Below are positions 1 through 7,214 of a DNA stretch of 64,000 nucleotides, in pieces. Below the pieces are notes generated by a model, which was not told the DNA's origin, did no database searches, and saw only the letters and a list, made by a program, of their open reading frames with translations. Source of the DNA: an uncultured Alistipes sp. (lineage in GTDB: Bacteria; Bacteroidota; Bacteroidia; Bacteroidales; Rikenellaceae). The position numbers were made by a program, and so were the translations under genes. Where the stretch lies: positions 1-64,000 of the forward strand of contig CALUNH010000012.1 in NCBI GenBank assembly GCA_944321965.1. Reading direction: 5' to 3'. The stretch's first letter is position 1. Each line of letters opens with the position of its first letter.

Positions 1-1256
1 GGGATGCGCCACGGCTCGGAGCCGTTGGCGATGAAGCCGTCGGAGAGCAGCACCACGGGGGTCATGTGCTCCATGGCCAGACGTCCGGCCTCGAAGGCGT
101 AGTGGAAGCAGTCGCTGGGGGACGAGGCGGCCAGAACGATCACCGGGCACTCACCGTTTCGGCCGTAGAGGGCCTGAGCGAGGTCGCTCTGCTCGGTTTT
201 GGTGGGCAGGCCCGTCGAGGGGCCTCCGCGCTGCACGTCGACGACGACTAACGGCAGCTCGGTCATCACGGCCAGTCCGAGGGCTTCGCTCTTGAGCGAG
301 AGTCCCGGTCCGGAGGTGGTCGTCACGGCGAAGTTCCCGGCGAAGGCGGCGCCGATGGCGGTGCAGATTCCGGCGATTTCGTCTTCGGCCTGCAAGGTCT
401 TCACCCCGAGGTCCTTGCGTTTGGCCAGCTCTTCGAGGATGACCGTGGCGGGGGTGATGGGGTACGAACCGCAGAAGAGCGGCAGTCCGGCCTTTTCGGC
501 TGCGGCGCAGAGTCCCCAGGCCGTAGCGACGTTTCCGCTGATCGAACGGTAGGTCCCCTTCTCACGCGGCGCCGGGGCGACGGTGTAGTTGTTGGCGAAC
601 TGGTGGGTATTGGCGGCGTAGTTGTACCCGGCCTTGATAGCGAGTTTGTTGGCTTCGGCCACGGCTGGGTTTTTCTTGGCGAATTTCGTATCGATGTATC
701 GGAGGGCATACTCCTCGGGACGGTCGAAGAGCCAGAAGCAGATGCCCAGGGCGAACATGTTCTTGCACTTGGTGACGGCCTTGTTGTCGAGCCCGGTCTC
801 CTTGAGCGCTTCGCGGGTCATGGAGGTGATGTCGGGCACGACGACGTTGTACTCGTCGAGTTTGAGTTCGGCCAGCGGGTCGAGGGTTGCGAATCCGGCC
901 TTTTTGAGGTGCTCTTCGGTGATGGAGTCGCCGTCGATGATGACCGTGGCACCGGGTTTGAGCCATTTCCGGTTGGCCTTGAGAGCCGCGGGATTCATGG
1001 CTACCAGCACGTCGCAATAATCTCCGGGGTTTAGTTCGCGGTGATCGCCGAAGTGGACCTGGAATCCGGATACACCGGCGACGGTGCCCTGCGGGGCACG
1101 GATCTCGGCGGGATAGTCGGGGAATGTGGAGATTCCGTTCCCGAGCAGCGCCGAGGTGTCGGAGAAGAGCGTTCCGGTGAGCTGCATACCGTCGCCCGAA
1201 TCTCCGGAGAAACGGATGACCACATCCTGCAACGCCCTTGCTTTGGTCTGTTCCAT
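1..1256 (-). CDS. korA: 2-oxoacid:ferredoxin oxidoreductase subunit alpha (KorA type), 3' end outside window
   Basis: This gene encodes the alpha subunit of a thiamine-dependent, CoA-acylating 2-oxoacid oxidoreductase, most likely for 2-oxoglutarate, which passes electrons to ferredoxin in the cytoplasm. The protein begins MEQTKALQDVVIRFSGDSGD. Residues 1 to about 190 form the gamma-like domain, with the GDSGDGM motif. The pyrimidine-binding domain follows, with GSYPITPAT, a QAEDEIAG segment and TTTSGPGLSLK, which are characteristic of KorA/VorB fused gamma-alpha subunits. About 418 codons are present and the C-terminus lies beyond base 1. A TATATTTG box lies 43 nt upstream of the ATG. The partner beta subunit would be expected next, outside the window. 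Substrate choice between 2-oxoglutarate and branched-chain oxoacids cannot be fixed from this part. Confidence 0.88.
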   Translation of the reverse strand, partial: MEQTKARALQDVVIRFSGDSGDGMQLTGTLFSDTSALLGNGISTFPDYPAEIRAPQGTVAGVSGFQVHFGDHRELNPGDYCDVLVAMNPAALKANRKWLKPGATVIIDGDSITEEHLKKAGFATLDPLAELKLDEYNVVVPDITSMTREALKETGLDNKAVTKCKNMFALGICFWLFDRPEEYALRYIDTKFAKKNPAVAEANKLAIKAGYNYAANTHQFANNYTVAPAPREKGTYRSISGNVATAWGLCAAAEKAGLPLFCGSYPITPATVILEELAKRKDLGVKTLQAEDEIAGICTAIGAAFAGNFAVTTTSGPGLSLKSEALGLAVMTELPLVVVDVQRGGPSTGLPTKTEQSDLAQALYGRNGECPVIVLAASSPSDCFHYAFEAGRLAMEHMTPVVLLSDGFIANGSEPWRI

Positions 1257-1298
1257 GATTGAGTATGTTTTAGATGTGACTGATTGACAACGTTTCGA

Positions 1299-1306
1299 CA
1301 AATATA
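1299..1306 (-). promoter_or_regulatory. -7 promoter element of korA
   Basis: TATATTTG on the minus strand matches the Bacteroidota consensus TAnnTTTG and ends 42 nt before the korA ATG. No convincing -33 TTG was found at the usual distance. Confidence 0.55.
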
Positions 1307-1586
1307 ACAAAATAATTGTCACGACGGACTTCGCGTTGTGTATTTTTCGGTGTTTCGGACCATGAATCCGGCCGGTTGCGGTGCGATTTTGCTTAAGGAG
1401 TGTGACTTTGGTGGGTTTTTATGTGCTTTTTCGTAATGAAAAGCGACGGGAAAGATTTCGATCCGGAACGGTTGCGAATTATTAAATTTTTTTGTGAAAG
1501 GCTGCGGCCTCGGGCCGCGAGCAGCGGCGGTCGTGAGCATTCCGACCGCACGCATATCCTTTCCCGGGTTTGCATTGCACAACGGA

Positions 1587-1617
1587 AAAAGGCTGTCTCT
1601 GCAAGAGACAGCCTTTT
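1587..1617 (-). terminator. Rho-independent terminator of kduI-kduD
   Basis: A perfect 14-bp inverted repeat (arms 1587-1600 and 1604-1617) with a 3-nt loop. On the minus strand it is followed by a T run. It lies 38 bases after the kduD stop. Confidence 0.8.
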
Positions 1618-1654
1618 CGATTTCGGGCGGCGGCCTTTTACGGCCCTCCCCCGA

Positions 1655-2449
1655 TTATTGCGGCTGCTTGCCGATGTAGGCCAGAATACCGCCGTCGACG
1701 TAGAGGATGTGACCGTTCACGAAGTCCGAAGCATCCGAAGCGAGGAAGACGGCCGGACCCATCAGGTCTTCGGGCGTACCCCAGCGTGCAGCGGGCGTCT
1801 TGGCCACGATGAACGAATCGAACGGGTGACGCGAGCCGTCCGGCTGACGCTCGCGCAGCGGAGCGGTCTGCGGGGTAGCGATGTAGCCCGGGCCGATGCC
1901 GTTGCACTGGATGTTGTACTCGCCGTACTCGGAAGCGATGTTGCGGGTCAGCATCTTCAGACCGCCCTTTGCGGCGGCGTATGCCGAAACGGTCTCACGG
2001 CCGAGTTCGGACATCATCGAGCAGATGTTGATGATCTTTCCGTGACCCTTCTTGATCATCGAGGGGATGACGGCCTTCGAGACGATGAACGGACCGTTGA
2101 GGTCGATGTCGATCACCTGGCGGAAATCCTTGGCGCTCATCTCGACCATCGGGATACGCTTGATGATGCCGGCGTTGTTGACGAGGATGTCGATCACGCC
2201 GACCTCCTTTTCGATCTGTGCGACCATGGCGTTTACCTGCTCTTCGTTCGTTACGTCGCAGACGTATCCTTTGGCGTCGATGCCCTCCTCCTTGTAGGCG
2301 GCGAGGCCTTTGTCGACGAGTTCCTGTTTGATGTCGTTGAAGACGATCTTGGCGCCCTGGCGAGCGAATGCGGTAGCCAGAGCGAATCCGATTCCGTAGG
2401 AGGCGCCCGTTACGAGGGCTACCTTACCTTCCAGTGAAAAGTTTACCAT
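1655..2449 (-). CDS. kduD: 2-dehydro-3-deoxy-D-gluconate 5-dehydrogenase (KduD-type SDR)
   Basis: This is a cytoplasmic short-chain dehydrogenase of 264 residues. It probably reduces 2,5-diketo-3-deoxygluconate, the product of KduI, to 2-keto-3-deoxygluconate using NADH or NADPH. The Rossmann motif TGASYGIG is near residue 14, NNAG near residue 91, and the catalytic Ser and YAAAK tetrad near residues 144-161. The length fits the gluconate 5-dehydrogenase/KduD family. The gene starts 24 bases after kduI, so the two form one operon closed by the terminator at 1587-1617. Family membership alone could also mean a gluconate 5-dehydrogenase, but the kduI neighbour argues for KduD. Confidence 0.9.
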   Translation of the reverse strand: MVNFSLEGKVALVTGASYGIGFALATAFARQGAKIVFNDIKQELVDKGLAAYKEEGIDAKGYVCDVTNEEQVNAMVAQIEKEVGVIDILVNNAGIIKRIPMVEMSAKDFRQVIDIDLNGPFIVSKAVIPSMIKKGHGKIINICSMMSELGRETVSAYAAAKGGLKMLTRNIASEYGEYNIQCNGIGPGYIATPQTAPLRERQPDGSRHPFDSFIVAKTPAARWGTPEDLMGPAVFLASDASDFVNGHILYVDGGILAYIGKQPQ

Positions 2450-2473
2450 GTCTTATAGGTATTAGTGGATATG

Positions 2474-3316
2474 TTATTTCAGATCGGTAATTTTCGAGAA
2501 ATCCTGGTCTCCGTAGTCGAGGTTCTCACCGCCCATACCCCAGATGAAGGTGTAGTTGTGGGTAGCAGCGGCGCTGTGGATCGACCATTCGGGCGAGAGG
2601 ACGGCCTGATCGCCCTTCATCCAGATGTGACGGGTCTCGTCGACCTCGCCCATGAGGTGGCAGACGGCGTGCTCCTCGGGGACTTCGAAATAGAAGTAGG
2701 CCTCCATGCGGCGGGAGTGTACGTGAGCGGGCATGGTGTTCCATACGCTGCCGGGGAGGAGTTCGGTCATACCCATCTGGAGCTGGCAGGTGGGGAGCAC
2801 CTGGCTGACGAGCATCTTGTTGATGTTTCGGTCGTTCGATCCTTCGAGCGAACCCATGTGCGCCACGACGGCCTCGGCCTTGGTGACCTTCTTGTCGGGA
2901 TAGGAGCAATGAGCCGTGGTGGAGTTGAAGTAGAACTTGGCGGGGTTCTTGGGGTCCTTGCTTGCGAAGGTGACCTCACGGTCTCCGGCACCGAGGTAGA
3001 GAGCCTCCTTGTAGTCGAGGTCGAAGGCCTTGTCGCCGGAAGTTACGACGCCGGGTCCTCCGACGTTGAAGATACCCAGCTCGCGGCGGGTCAGGAAGTA
3101 GGGGGCCTTCAGGGGGTCGATTGCTTCGAGGCTGAGGGTTTCGTTGACGGGCATGGCGCCGCCGACGATCATGCGGTCGTACATCGAGTAGACCATATTT
3201 ACCTCATCGGCCGAGAATACCTTTTCGATAAGGAAGTCGCGGCGCAGGCGTGCCGTGTCGTAATGCTTGGCATCTTCGGGATGCGCAGCGTAGCGGATTT
3301 CGTAATTGGTTTTCAT
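2474..3316 (-). CDS. kduI: 5-dehydro-4-deoxy-D-glucuronate isomerase
   Basis: KduI isomerises 4-deoxy-5-ketouronate, the open form of the unsaturated uronate released from pectin or glycosaminoglycan by lyases and GH88 enzymes, to 2,5-diketo-3-deoxygluconate. The 280-residue protein has the cupin zinc site, with HVHSRRME around residues 198-205 and a later His in HSAAATHN. The start MKTNYEIRYAAHPED is typical of the family. It is the first gene of a kduI-kduD pair. A TATCTTTG box and a palindromic operator-like sequence lie upstream. The heparan sulfate locus from 32 kb onward would supply its substrate. Kinase and aldolase genes for the next steps are not in the window. Confidence 0.95.
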   Translation of the reverse strand: MKTNYEIRYAAHPEDAKHYDTARLRRDFLIEKVFSADEVNMVYSMYDRMIVGGAMPVNETLSLEAIDPLKAPYFLTRRELGIFNVGGPGVVTSGDKAFDLDYKEALYLGAGDREVTFASKDPKNPAKFYFNSTTAHCSYPDKKVTKAEAVVAHMGSLEGSNDRNINKMLVSQVLPTCQLQMGMTELLPGSVWNTMPAHVHSRRMEAYFYFEVPEEHAVCHLMGEVDETRHIWMKGDQAVLSPEWSIHSAAATHNYTFIWGMGGENLDYGDQDFSKITDLK

Positions 3317-3356
3317 GAGATGTATTGAAAATTAATATATTGTGTCTGTTTGCGGT

Positions 3357-3395
3357 GAAATTGGGCTGCCTTTTTGAAATTGGCAGACCAATTTC
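3357..3395 (-). promoter_or_regulatory. Operator-like repeats at the kduI promoter
   Basis: GAAATTGG at 3376-3383 and CCAATTTC at 3388-3395 form a perfect 8-bp palindrome with a 4-base spacer. A third GAAATTGG occurs at 3357-3364, 19 bases from the first. The group lies just downstream of the -7 box at 3404-3411, where a bound repressor would block initiation. The cognate regulator was not identified. Confidence 0.5.
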
Positions 3396-3403
3396 GATCC
3401 TTG

Positions 3404-3411
3404 CAAAGATA
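3404..3411 (-). promoter_or_regulatory. -7 promoter element of kduI-kduD
   Basis: TATCTTTG on the minus strand matches TAnnTTTG. It lies 87 bases upstream of the kduI start codon and directly abuts the palindromic repeats. No clear -33 TTG was found. Confidence 0.6.
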
Positions 3412-3469
3412 ATAAAAAAAACGGAATTGTACGATACGGAACCGAAATAATTTACGGGAGATCCCGGGG

Positions 3470-4141
3470 TCAGCGGATTGAATTCATGCGGATGCTGGCC
3501 TTGACGAGTGCGAGGGCGCGGATCCGGGCGATTTCGACCTCCTTGTCGGCATGGTGGGGGTTCTGGCTGACGAGCTTCACATGGCCGGGTCGTTCGGATT
3601 TCTGGATGTACTTGACGGTGATGTACTCTTCGCCGTCGATGTCGATCGAGAGGAGGTACATGTCGCCCCAGAAGATGTCTTCGATGTTTTTGAGCTGCTT
3701 GTAGAGTACGATGTCGCCGCTTTTGAGCAGGGGGTACATCGAGTCTCCGACGATGTAGATGGCTCCGTCGCACTTCGGGAGGTTTGGGATATGGATGAAG
3801 TTGACGGGTTTCTGCTGCTGGCGGTCGGTGAAGAGGGGGACGAGCCCGGCCGTTCCCTCGATGGAGTAGAGGGGGACGCTCTGCAGGGGGAGTGAATTGT
3901 CGGTTCGGTGCATGTAGGCAGTCAGGTCGGGTTCGGCATTGAACATCTCCCCGATGCCGGATTCGAGCCATTCGGGGTTAACGTTCAATTCCTGAACCAG
4001 GATGTTGCGGTTCCGGGCCGAGAGTCCGGCCTTTCCGGTTTCGATCATCGAGAGGGCGGCTTTTCCGATTCCAAGGTGTTGAGCCAGTTGTTCTTGGGTC
4101 ATCCCGAGCTGCTTCCGTATCAGTTTTACCCGTTCGTTCAT
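3470..4141 (-). CDS. XRE-family repressor with S24 (LexA/CI-like) peptidase domain
   Basis: This 223-residue protein has an N-terminal helix-turn-helix of the XRE type (residues 1-60, with QLGMTQEQLAQHLGIGKAAL). A C-terminal S24 peptidase domain follows. The catalytic serine is in VGDSMYPLLKSGD and a Lys lies about 40-45 residues later near VKYIQK. An Ala-Gly pair in EGTAGL before the peptidase domain is a plausible self-cleavage site, as in CI and LexA. The layout is that of a phage-type repressor inactivated by RecA-stimulated self-cleavage. It is divergent from a small gene and a terminase gene, with two TTTGAACTT repeats between them. It could instead be a general stress regulator. Confidence 0.85.
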   Translation of the reverse strand: MNERVKLIRKQLGMTQEQLAQHLGIGKAALSMIETGKAGLSARNRNILVQELNVNPEWLESGIGEMFNAEPDLTAYMHRTDNSLPLQSVPLYSIEGTAGLVPLFTDRQQQKPVNFIHIPNLPKCDGAIYIVGDSMYPLLKSGDIVLYKQLKNIEDIFWGDMYLLSIDIDGEEYITVKYIQKSERPGHVKLVSQNPHHADKEVEIARIRALALVKASIRMNSIR

Positions 4142-4172
4142 GGCATTCGATCAAAAAAAATTATATAAAATA

Positions 4173-4209
4173 TTTGAACTTTACCGCACAAAATACAAAT
4201 TTTGAACTT
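4173..4209. promoter_or_regulatory. Direct repeats, likely repressor operators
   Basis: TTTGAACTT occurs at 4173-4181 and again at 4201-4209, 28 bases apart, in the divergent region between the XRE/S24 gene and the small gene at 4282. The second copy touches the rightward -7 box at 4209-4216, so binding there would repress rightward transcription. Confidence 0.45.
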
Positions 4210-4216
4210 ATCTTTG
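4209..4216 (+). promoter_or_regulatory. -7 element for the small gene and terminase
   Basis: TATCTTTG fits TAnnTTTG and lies 65 bases upstream of the ATG at 4282. It overlaps the end of a TTTGAACTT repeat. Confidence 0.5.
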
Positions 4217-4281
4217 CGATACAAAGTTAAACAATTTATTTTTCTTCTGCAAAGCAATTTTGCAAAAAACCTTTGTATTCC

Positions 4282-4569
4282 ATGATGTATTCGGTATCAA
4301 CGGAACTTTACCTGGACGCGGCGGCACGCCTTCGGGATGCGATCGGAGACGGGAGTTACTTTTCGGGGACACTAAACTTCGTTTACGGCGAGGTGGAGTG
4401 TCGCCTGACGGCTTCGGTGATCGTCTACCGGGAGCGGGTCCGCTATCCGGAGGGTGATCGGGACGAGATTTCGGATCTGGTTCCGGTCTGGTGGGAGTTC
4501 CACACCTCGGATGCCGGGGGTGAGTTCCTGAACGACTTTTCGTTCTCCGATCTGCGGTCCTATCTCTGA
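4282..4569 (+). CDS. Small protein of unknown function next to a terminase gene
   Basis: I do not recognise this 95-residue protein. It begins MMYSVSTELYLDAAARLRDA. It is acidic, soluble in appearance, and has no signal peptide or membrane segment. It ends in FSFSDLRSYL. A TTG codon three codons upstream could also start it, but the ATG is preferred. It lies between the S24 repressor and the terminase gene, which suggests it belongs to the same phage-derived unit. Confidence 0.65.
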   Translation: MMYSVSTELYLDAAARLRDAIGDGSYFSGTLNFVYGEVECRLTASVIVYRERVRYPEGDRDEISDLVPVWWEFHTSDAGGEFLNDFSFSDLRSYL

Positions 4570-4732
4570 CCGTTTTCGGGTGGCGGTCCGCGATGCGGCC
4601 GTCACAGGGCTCCGGTCCATCCTTCCCGGGTGCGGCGCCACCCTCCGGAGCCTGTTTTCAGTTTCCATCGGCCGGGGATCCGCCCGTCGCGGCGCCGCCA
4701 GCACCGGATTTCCGGCCCCAAATTCCAACTCA

Positions 4733-6238
4733 ATGGCTAAAACAACCGAATCGATCTCTGCGGGAACGGCTCCCGCAGAGATTTTCGTACCCGACATCGG
4801 GGAGCTGGCCTTTCCGGCCGCACCGCCAGCCCCTCCGACATTTTCGGAGTTTGCGCTCGGGGTCTACCCGTTTCTCGAACTGCAACCCTTCCACCGGGTC
4901 TACTACCGGGTGCTGGAGGCCTTTGCCGAGGGGCGGATCCGGCGTCTGATCGTGACGATGCCACCGCAGCACGGCAAGAGCGTCGGGGCGACGACTCTGC
5001 TTCCGGCCTACCTGCTGGGGCTGGATCCCGACCTGCGGGTGGCGATTGCCTCCTATTCGGGGTCGCTGGCCTCGAAATTCAACCGCCGGGTGCAGCGCAT
5101 TCTCGACTCGCGCGAATACGGGGCCTTCTTTCCGGAGACCTGCATCAAGCAGGGCACCAAGCCGCCGGGTTACATCCGCACCTCGGAGGAGGTGGAGATC
5201 ATCGGCCACCGGGGCGGCCTGCTGTCGGTCGGCCGCGAGGGGTCGCTCACGGGTAACCGCGTGGACTGCTTTATTTTGGATGATTTATATAAAGATGCGC
5301 TTGAGGCCAATTCTCCGCTCATTCGGTCGAACTGCTGGGAATGGTACACGTCGGTGGTGCGGACGCGGATGCACAACGCCTCGCGCGAGTTGATCGTCTT
5401 CACGCGGTGGCACGAGGAGGATCTGATCGGGACGCTGCTGCGGCGCGAACCGGTCGAGGAGTTGTGCCGGTGGTCGCAGCTGGAGTCGCCGCTGGCGGAG
5501 GGGTGGCTGCACCTGAACTTCGAGGCGCTGAAGAACTCGCCGCCCACGGAACTCGACCCGCGTCAGCCGGGCGAGGCGCTGTGGGAGTCGCAGCAGGGGG
5601 CGACGCTGCTGGCTGCGAAGCGGCGGCTGGACCCCGTGCAGTTCGAGGCGATGTACCAGGGCCATCCGACCGTCCGCGAGGGGCTGCTCTACGGCTTGAA
5701 CTTCACGGAGTACGACGATCTGCCGCGCGAGATCGTGCGCCGGGCCAACTACACCGATACGGCCGATACGGGCGACGACTACCTCTGTTCGATCTCCTAT
5801 GCGGTGGATGCCGACGGGCTGATCTACGTGACGGATGCGGTCTATTCGCGGGCGCCGATGGAGGAGACCGAACCGCTGGTGGGGGATCTGTTCGTGCGGT
5901 CGGGGATACGGCAGGCCTTCATCGAGAGCAACAACGGCGGGCGTGGTTTTGCCCGGGCGGTGCAGGCTTTGGCGCGGGACGTGCGGGTGGAGTGGTTCCA
6001 CCAGAGCGGCAACAAGGAGGCCCGGATCCTTTCGAATGCCGCTACGGCACTGCATCTGGTGCGCTGGCCGCGGGGCTGGAACCTGCGCTGGCCCGATCTC
6101 TACGCGCATCTGACGACCTATCGGCGGCGGTTCCGGGCGAATCGCTGGCACGATGCGGCGGATGTGGTGACGGGGATTGTCGAGCGGGAGTTCTCGGATC
6201 GCAGCCGCAAGCGTCTCCGTGGGGTGCGCTTTGCGTGA
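4733..6238 (+). CDS. Phage terminase large subunit (orphan)
   Basis: The protein has an ATPase domain with Walker A PPQHGKS and Walker B CFILDDLYKD. A C-terminal region resembles the RNase H-like nuclease of terminases (acidic residues near DTADTGDDYL and a late HDAADVV). Such proteins cut and pump phage DNA into capsids. I place the start at the ATG of MAKTTESIS, giving 501 residues. The frame stays open upstream to 4580, but that part is low-complexity Arg/Ala/Gly and looks non-coding. No portal, capsid, tail or integrase genes flank it; bacterial genes follow at once. It may be a phage relic or a domesticated gene. The frame is intact, with no stop or frameshift. Confidence 0.85.
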   Translation: MAKTTESISAGTAPAEIFVPDIGELAFPAAPPAPPTFSEFALGVYPFLELQPFHRVYYRVLEAFAEGRIRRLIVTMPPQHGKSVGATTLLPAYLLGLDPDLRVAIASYSGSLASKFNRRVQRILDSREYGAFFPETCIKQGTKPPGYIRTSEEVEIIGHRGGLLSVGREGSLTGNRVDCFILDDLYKDALEANSPLIRSNCWEWYTSVVRTRMHNASRELIVFTRWHEEDLIGTLLRREPVEELCRWSQLESPLAEGWLHLNFEALKNSPPTELDPRQPGEALWESQQGATLLAAKRRLDPVQFEAMYQGHPTVREGLLYGLNFTEYDDLPREIVRRANYTDTADTGDDYLCSISYAVDADGLIYVTDAVYSRAPMEETEPLVGDLFVRSGIRQAFIESNNGGRGFARAVQALARDVRVEWFHQSGNKEARILSNAATALHLVRWPRGWNLRWPDLYAHLTTYRRRFRANRWHDAADVVTGIVEREFSDRSRKRLRGVRFA

Positions 6239-6402
6239 GAGCCCCTTTTCGTGAAGAGCCTCCTGCCTTCCGGCCCTCTCCCGGCGTTTGCCTCCCTGGG
6301 CCGGAGCAGCCCCTTCGGATTCCTGCCCGGCATTTGCTGCTTCTCGCTGACCCTCCCTCCCGGCCCCCCCCCGGTTCCGCTCCTTGCTCGCCCCCCCCCT
6401 TA

Positions 6403-6474
6403 CGAAAACACCCCTGTCGGATGCTCCGGCAGGGGTGTCTGGTGCTATGAGGACCGCAGGGGTGCGGGCCGATT
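6403..6474 (-). repeat. 72-nt repeat with terminator hairpin, copy 1
   Basis: The hairpin has arms 6408-6421 and 6425-6438 (one mismatch) and ends in TTTTCG on the minus strand, so it should terminate the beta-barrel gene at 6480. Adjacent sequence to 6474, including CCGCAGGGGTGCGGG, is shared with the copy at 7122-7193. Confidence 0.75.
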
Positions 6475-6479
6475 TGGGT

Positions 6480-7046
6480 TTAGAAGTAGAATTTGATGCC
6501 GACCGTGGGGCTGATGCCGAGCTGGAATGCCACGTCGTTGCTGGTTGCATTCTCACCCGAGAACGACAGCGTGGTATAATCGAGCGACATGAGGTTCAGC
6601 GACAGGCTCCATTTGGCAGAATGGCGGTATTCGAAGGCGCCGAGTTTGAATTCGGTGGCAAGGCCGACGCCGGAAGTTCCGTCGAAGGAGGCGTATGCGA
6701 ATCCCAGTCCGATTTCCGGAACATAGTAGATTCGATCGCACAGCTTGACATAGTAGGCGACGTTGGGTCCGATGGTTATCGTATGGGTGGTCCATCCCTC
6801 CAGTGGTTCGATGCCGTATTCGAGCAGTCCGCCGATCCGCAGATTGTCACGGACGAAGTAGCCGAACTCCGGAGCGATCCGGAAGGAGGTGTTTGATATG
6901 GAGGTTTCGTCGGCGCTGAACGACGACGTGGAGACGCCGAGGATTCCGCCGACATACATTTCGCCCTTGTTCTGGGCCGAGGCGATGGTGCACGATGCAA
7001 TGGCAAACAGTGCGCAGCAGAGGAGTTTTTTCATGTGGAGTTTCAT
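6480..7046 (-). CDS. Outer membrane beta-barrel protein
   Basis: This 188-residue protein has a clear signal peptide (KKLLCCALFAIASCTIASAQ). Amphipathic strands rich in Gly, Tyr and Phe follow, ending in ISPTVGIKFYF, a typical C-terminal outer-membrane insertion signal. The strands FGYFVRDNLRIGGLLEYG and AYYVKLCDRIYYVPEIGLG fit an OmpW/OmpX-like eight-strand barrel. The function is unknown. A second in-frame Met four codons in (MKKLL) could be the real start. It is a single-gene unit, with a well-formed promoter upstream and a hairpin at 6408-6438 downstream. Confidence 0.8.
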   Translation of the reverse strand: MKLHMKKLLCCALFAIASCTIASAQNKGEMYVGGILGVSTSSFSADETSISNTSFRIAPEFGYFVRDNLRIGGLLEYGIEPLEGWTTHTITIGPNVAYYVKLCDRIYYVPEIGLGFAYASFDGTSGVGLATEFKLGAFEYRHSAKWSLSLNLMSLDYTTLSFSGENATSNDVAFQLGISPTVGIKFYF

Positions 7047-7070
7047 TTGTTTGGGAATTTTTTATCAAAC

Positions 7071-7100
7071 AAAAGTAGAAAATTGTCAGGATTTGTGCAA
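7071..7100 (-). promoter_or_regulatory. Promoter of the beta-barrel gene
   Basis: TACTTTTG at 7071-7078 is the -7 element. A TTG at 7098-7100, 19 bases upstream of it, fits the -33 element. Both match the Bacteroidota pattern. Confidence 0.6.
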
Positions 7101-7121
7101 TGTTTTCGGCGGTTAATTTCC

Positions 7122-7193
7122 CGAAAACGCCCCTGCCGGATTTTCCGGCAGGGGCGTTTGGCGGTATGAGGGCCGCAGGGGTGCGGGCCGACT
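7122..7193 (-). repeat. 72-nt repeat with terminator hairpin, copy 2 (end of tsaD)
   Basis: A perfect 16-bp stem (7125-7140 and 7144-7159) with a 3-nt loop serves as terminator for tsaD. The rest matches copy 1 at 6403-6474 at most positions with no gap. Confidence 0.75.
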
Positions 7194-7214
7194 TTGTTCT
7201 CTTCCGGCTCCGGT

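Larger units (their letters stand above)
1257..1654. other. Intergenic region korA-kduD, no gene seen
   Basis: These 398 bases hold the korA promoter and the kduD terminator. Short open frames on both strands have no recognisable protein character. An AT-rich stretch near 1430-1495 is followed by GC-rich sequence. Nothing else is supported. Confidence 0.5.

Noticed and set aside
1421-2437. Plus-strand open frame of 338 codons across kduD
   Set aside because: It is antisense to kduD for most of its length and has an Asp/Val-rich composition typical of shadows.
4580-4732. GTG-initiated extension of the terminase by 51 codons
   Set aside because: The added part is low-complexity and does not resemble terminase N-termini. 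ATG at 4733 is preferred.
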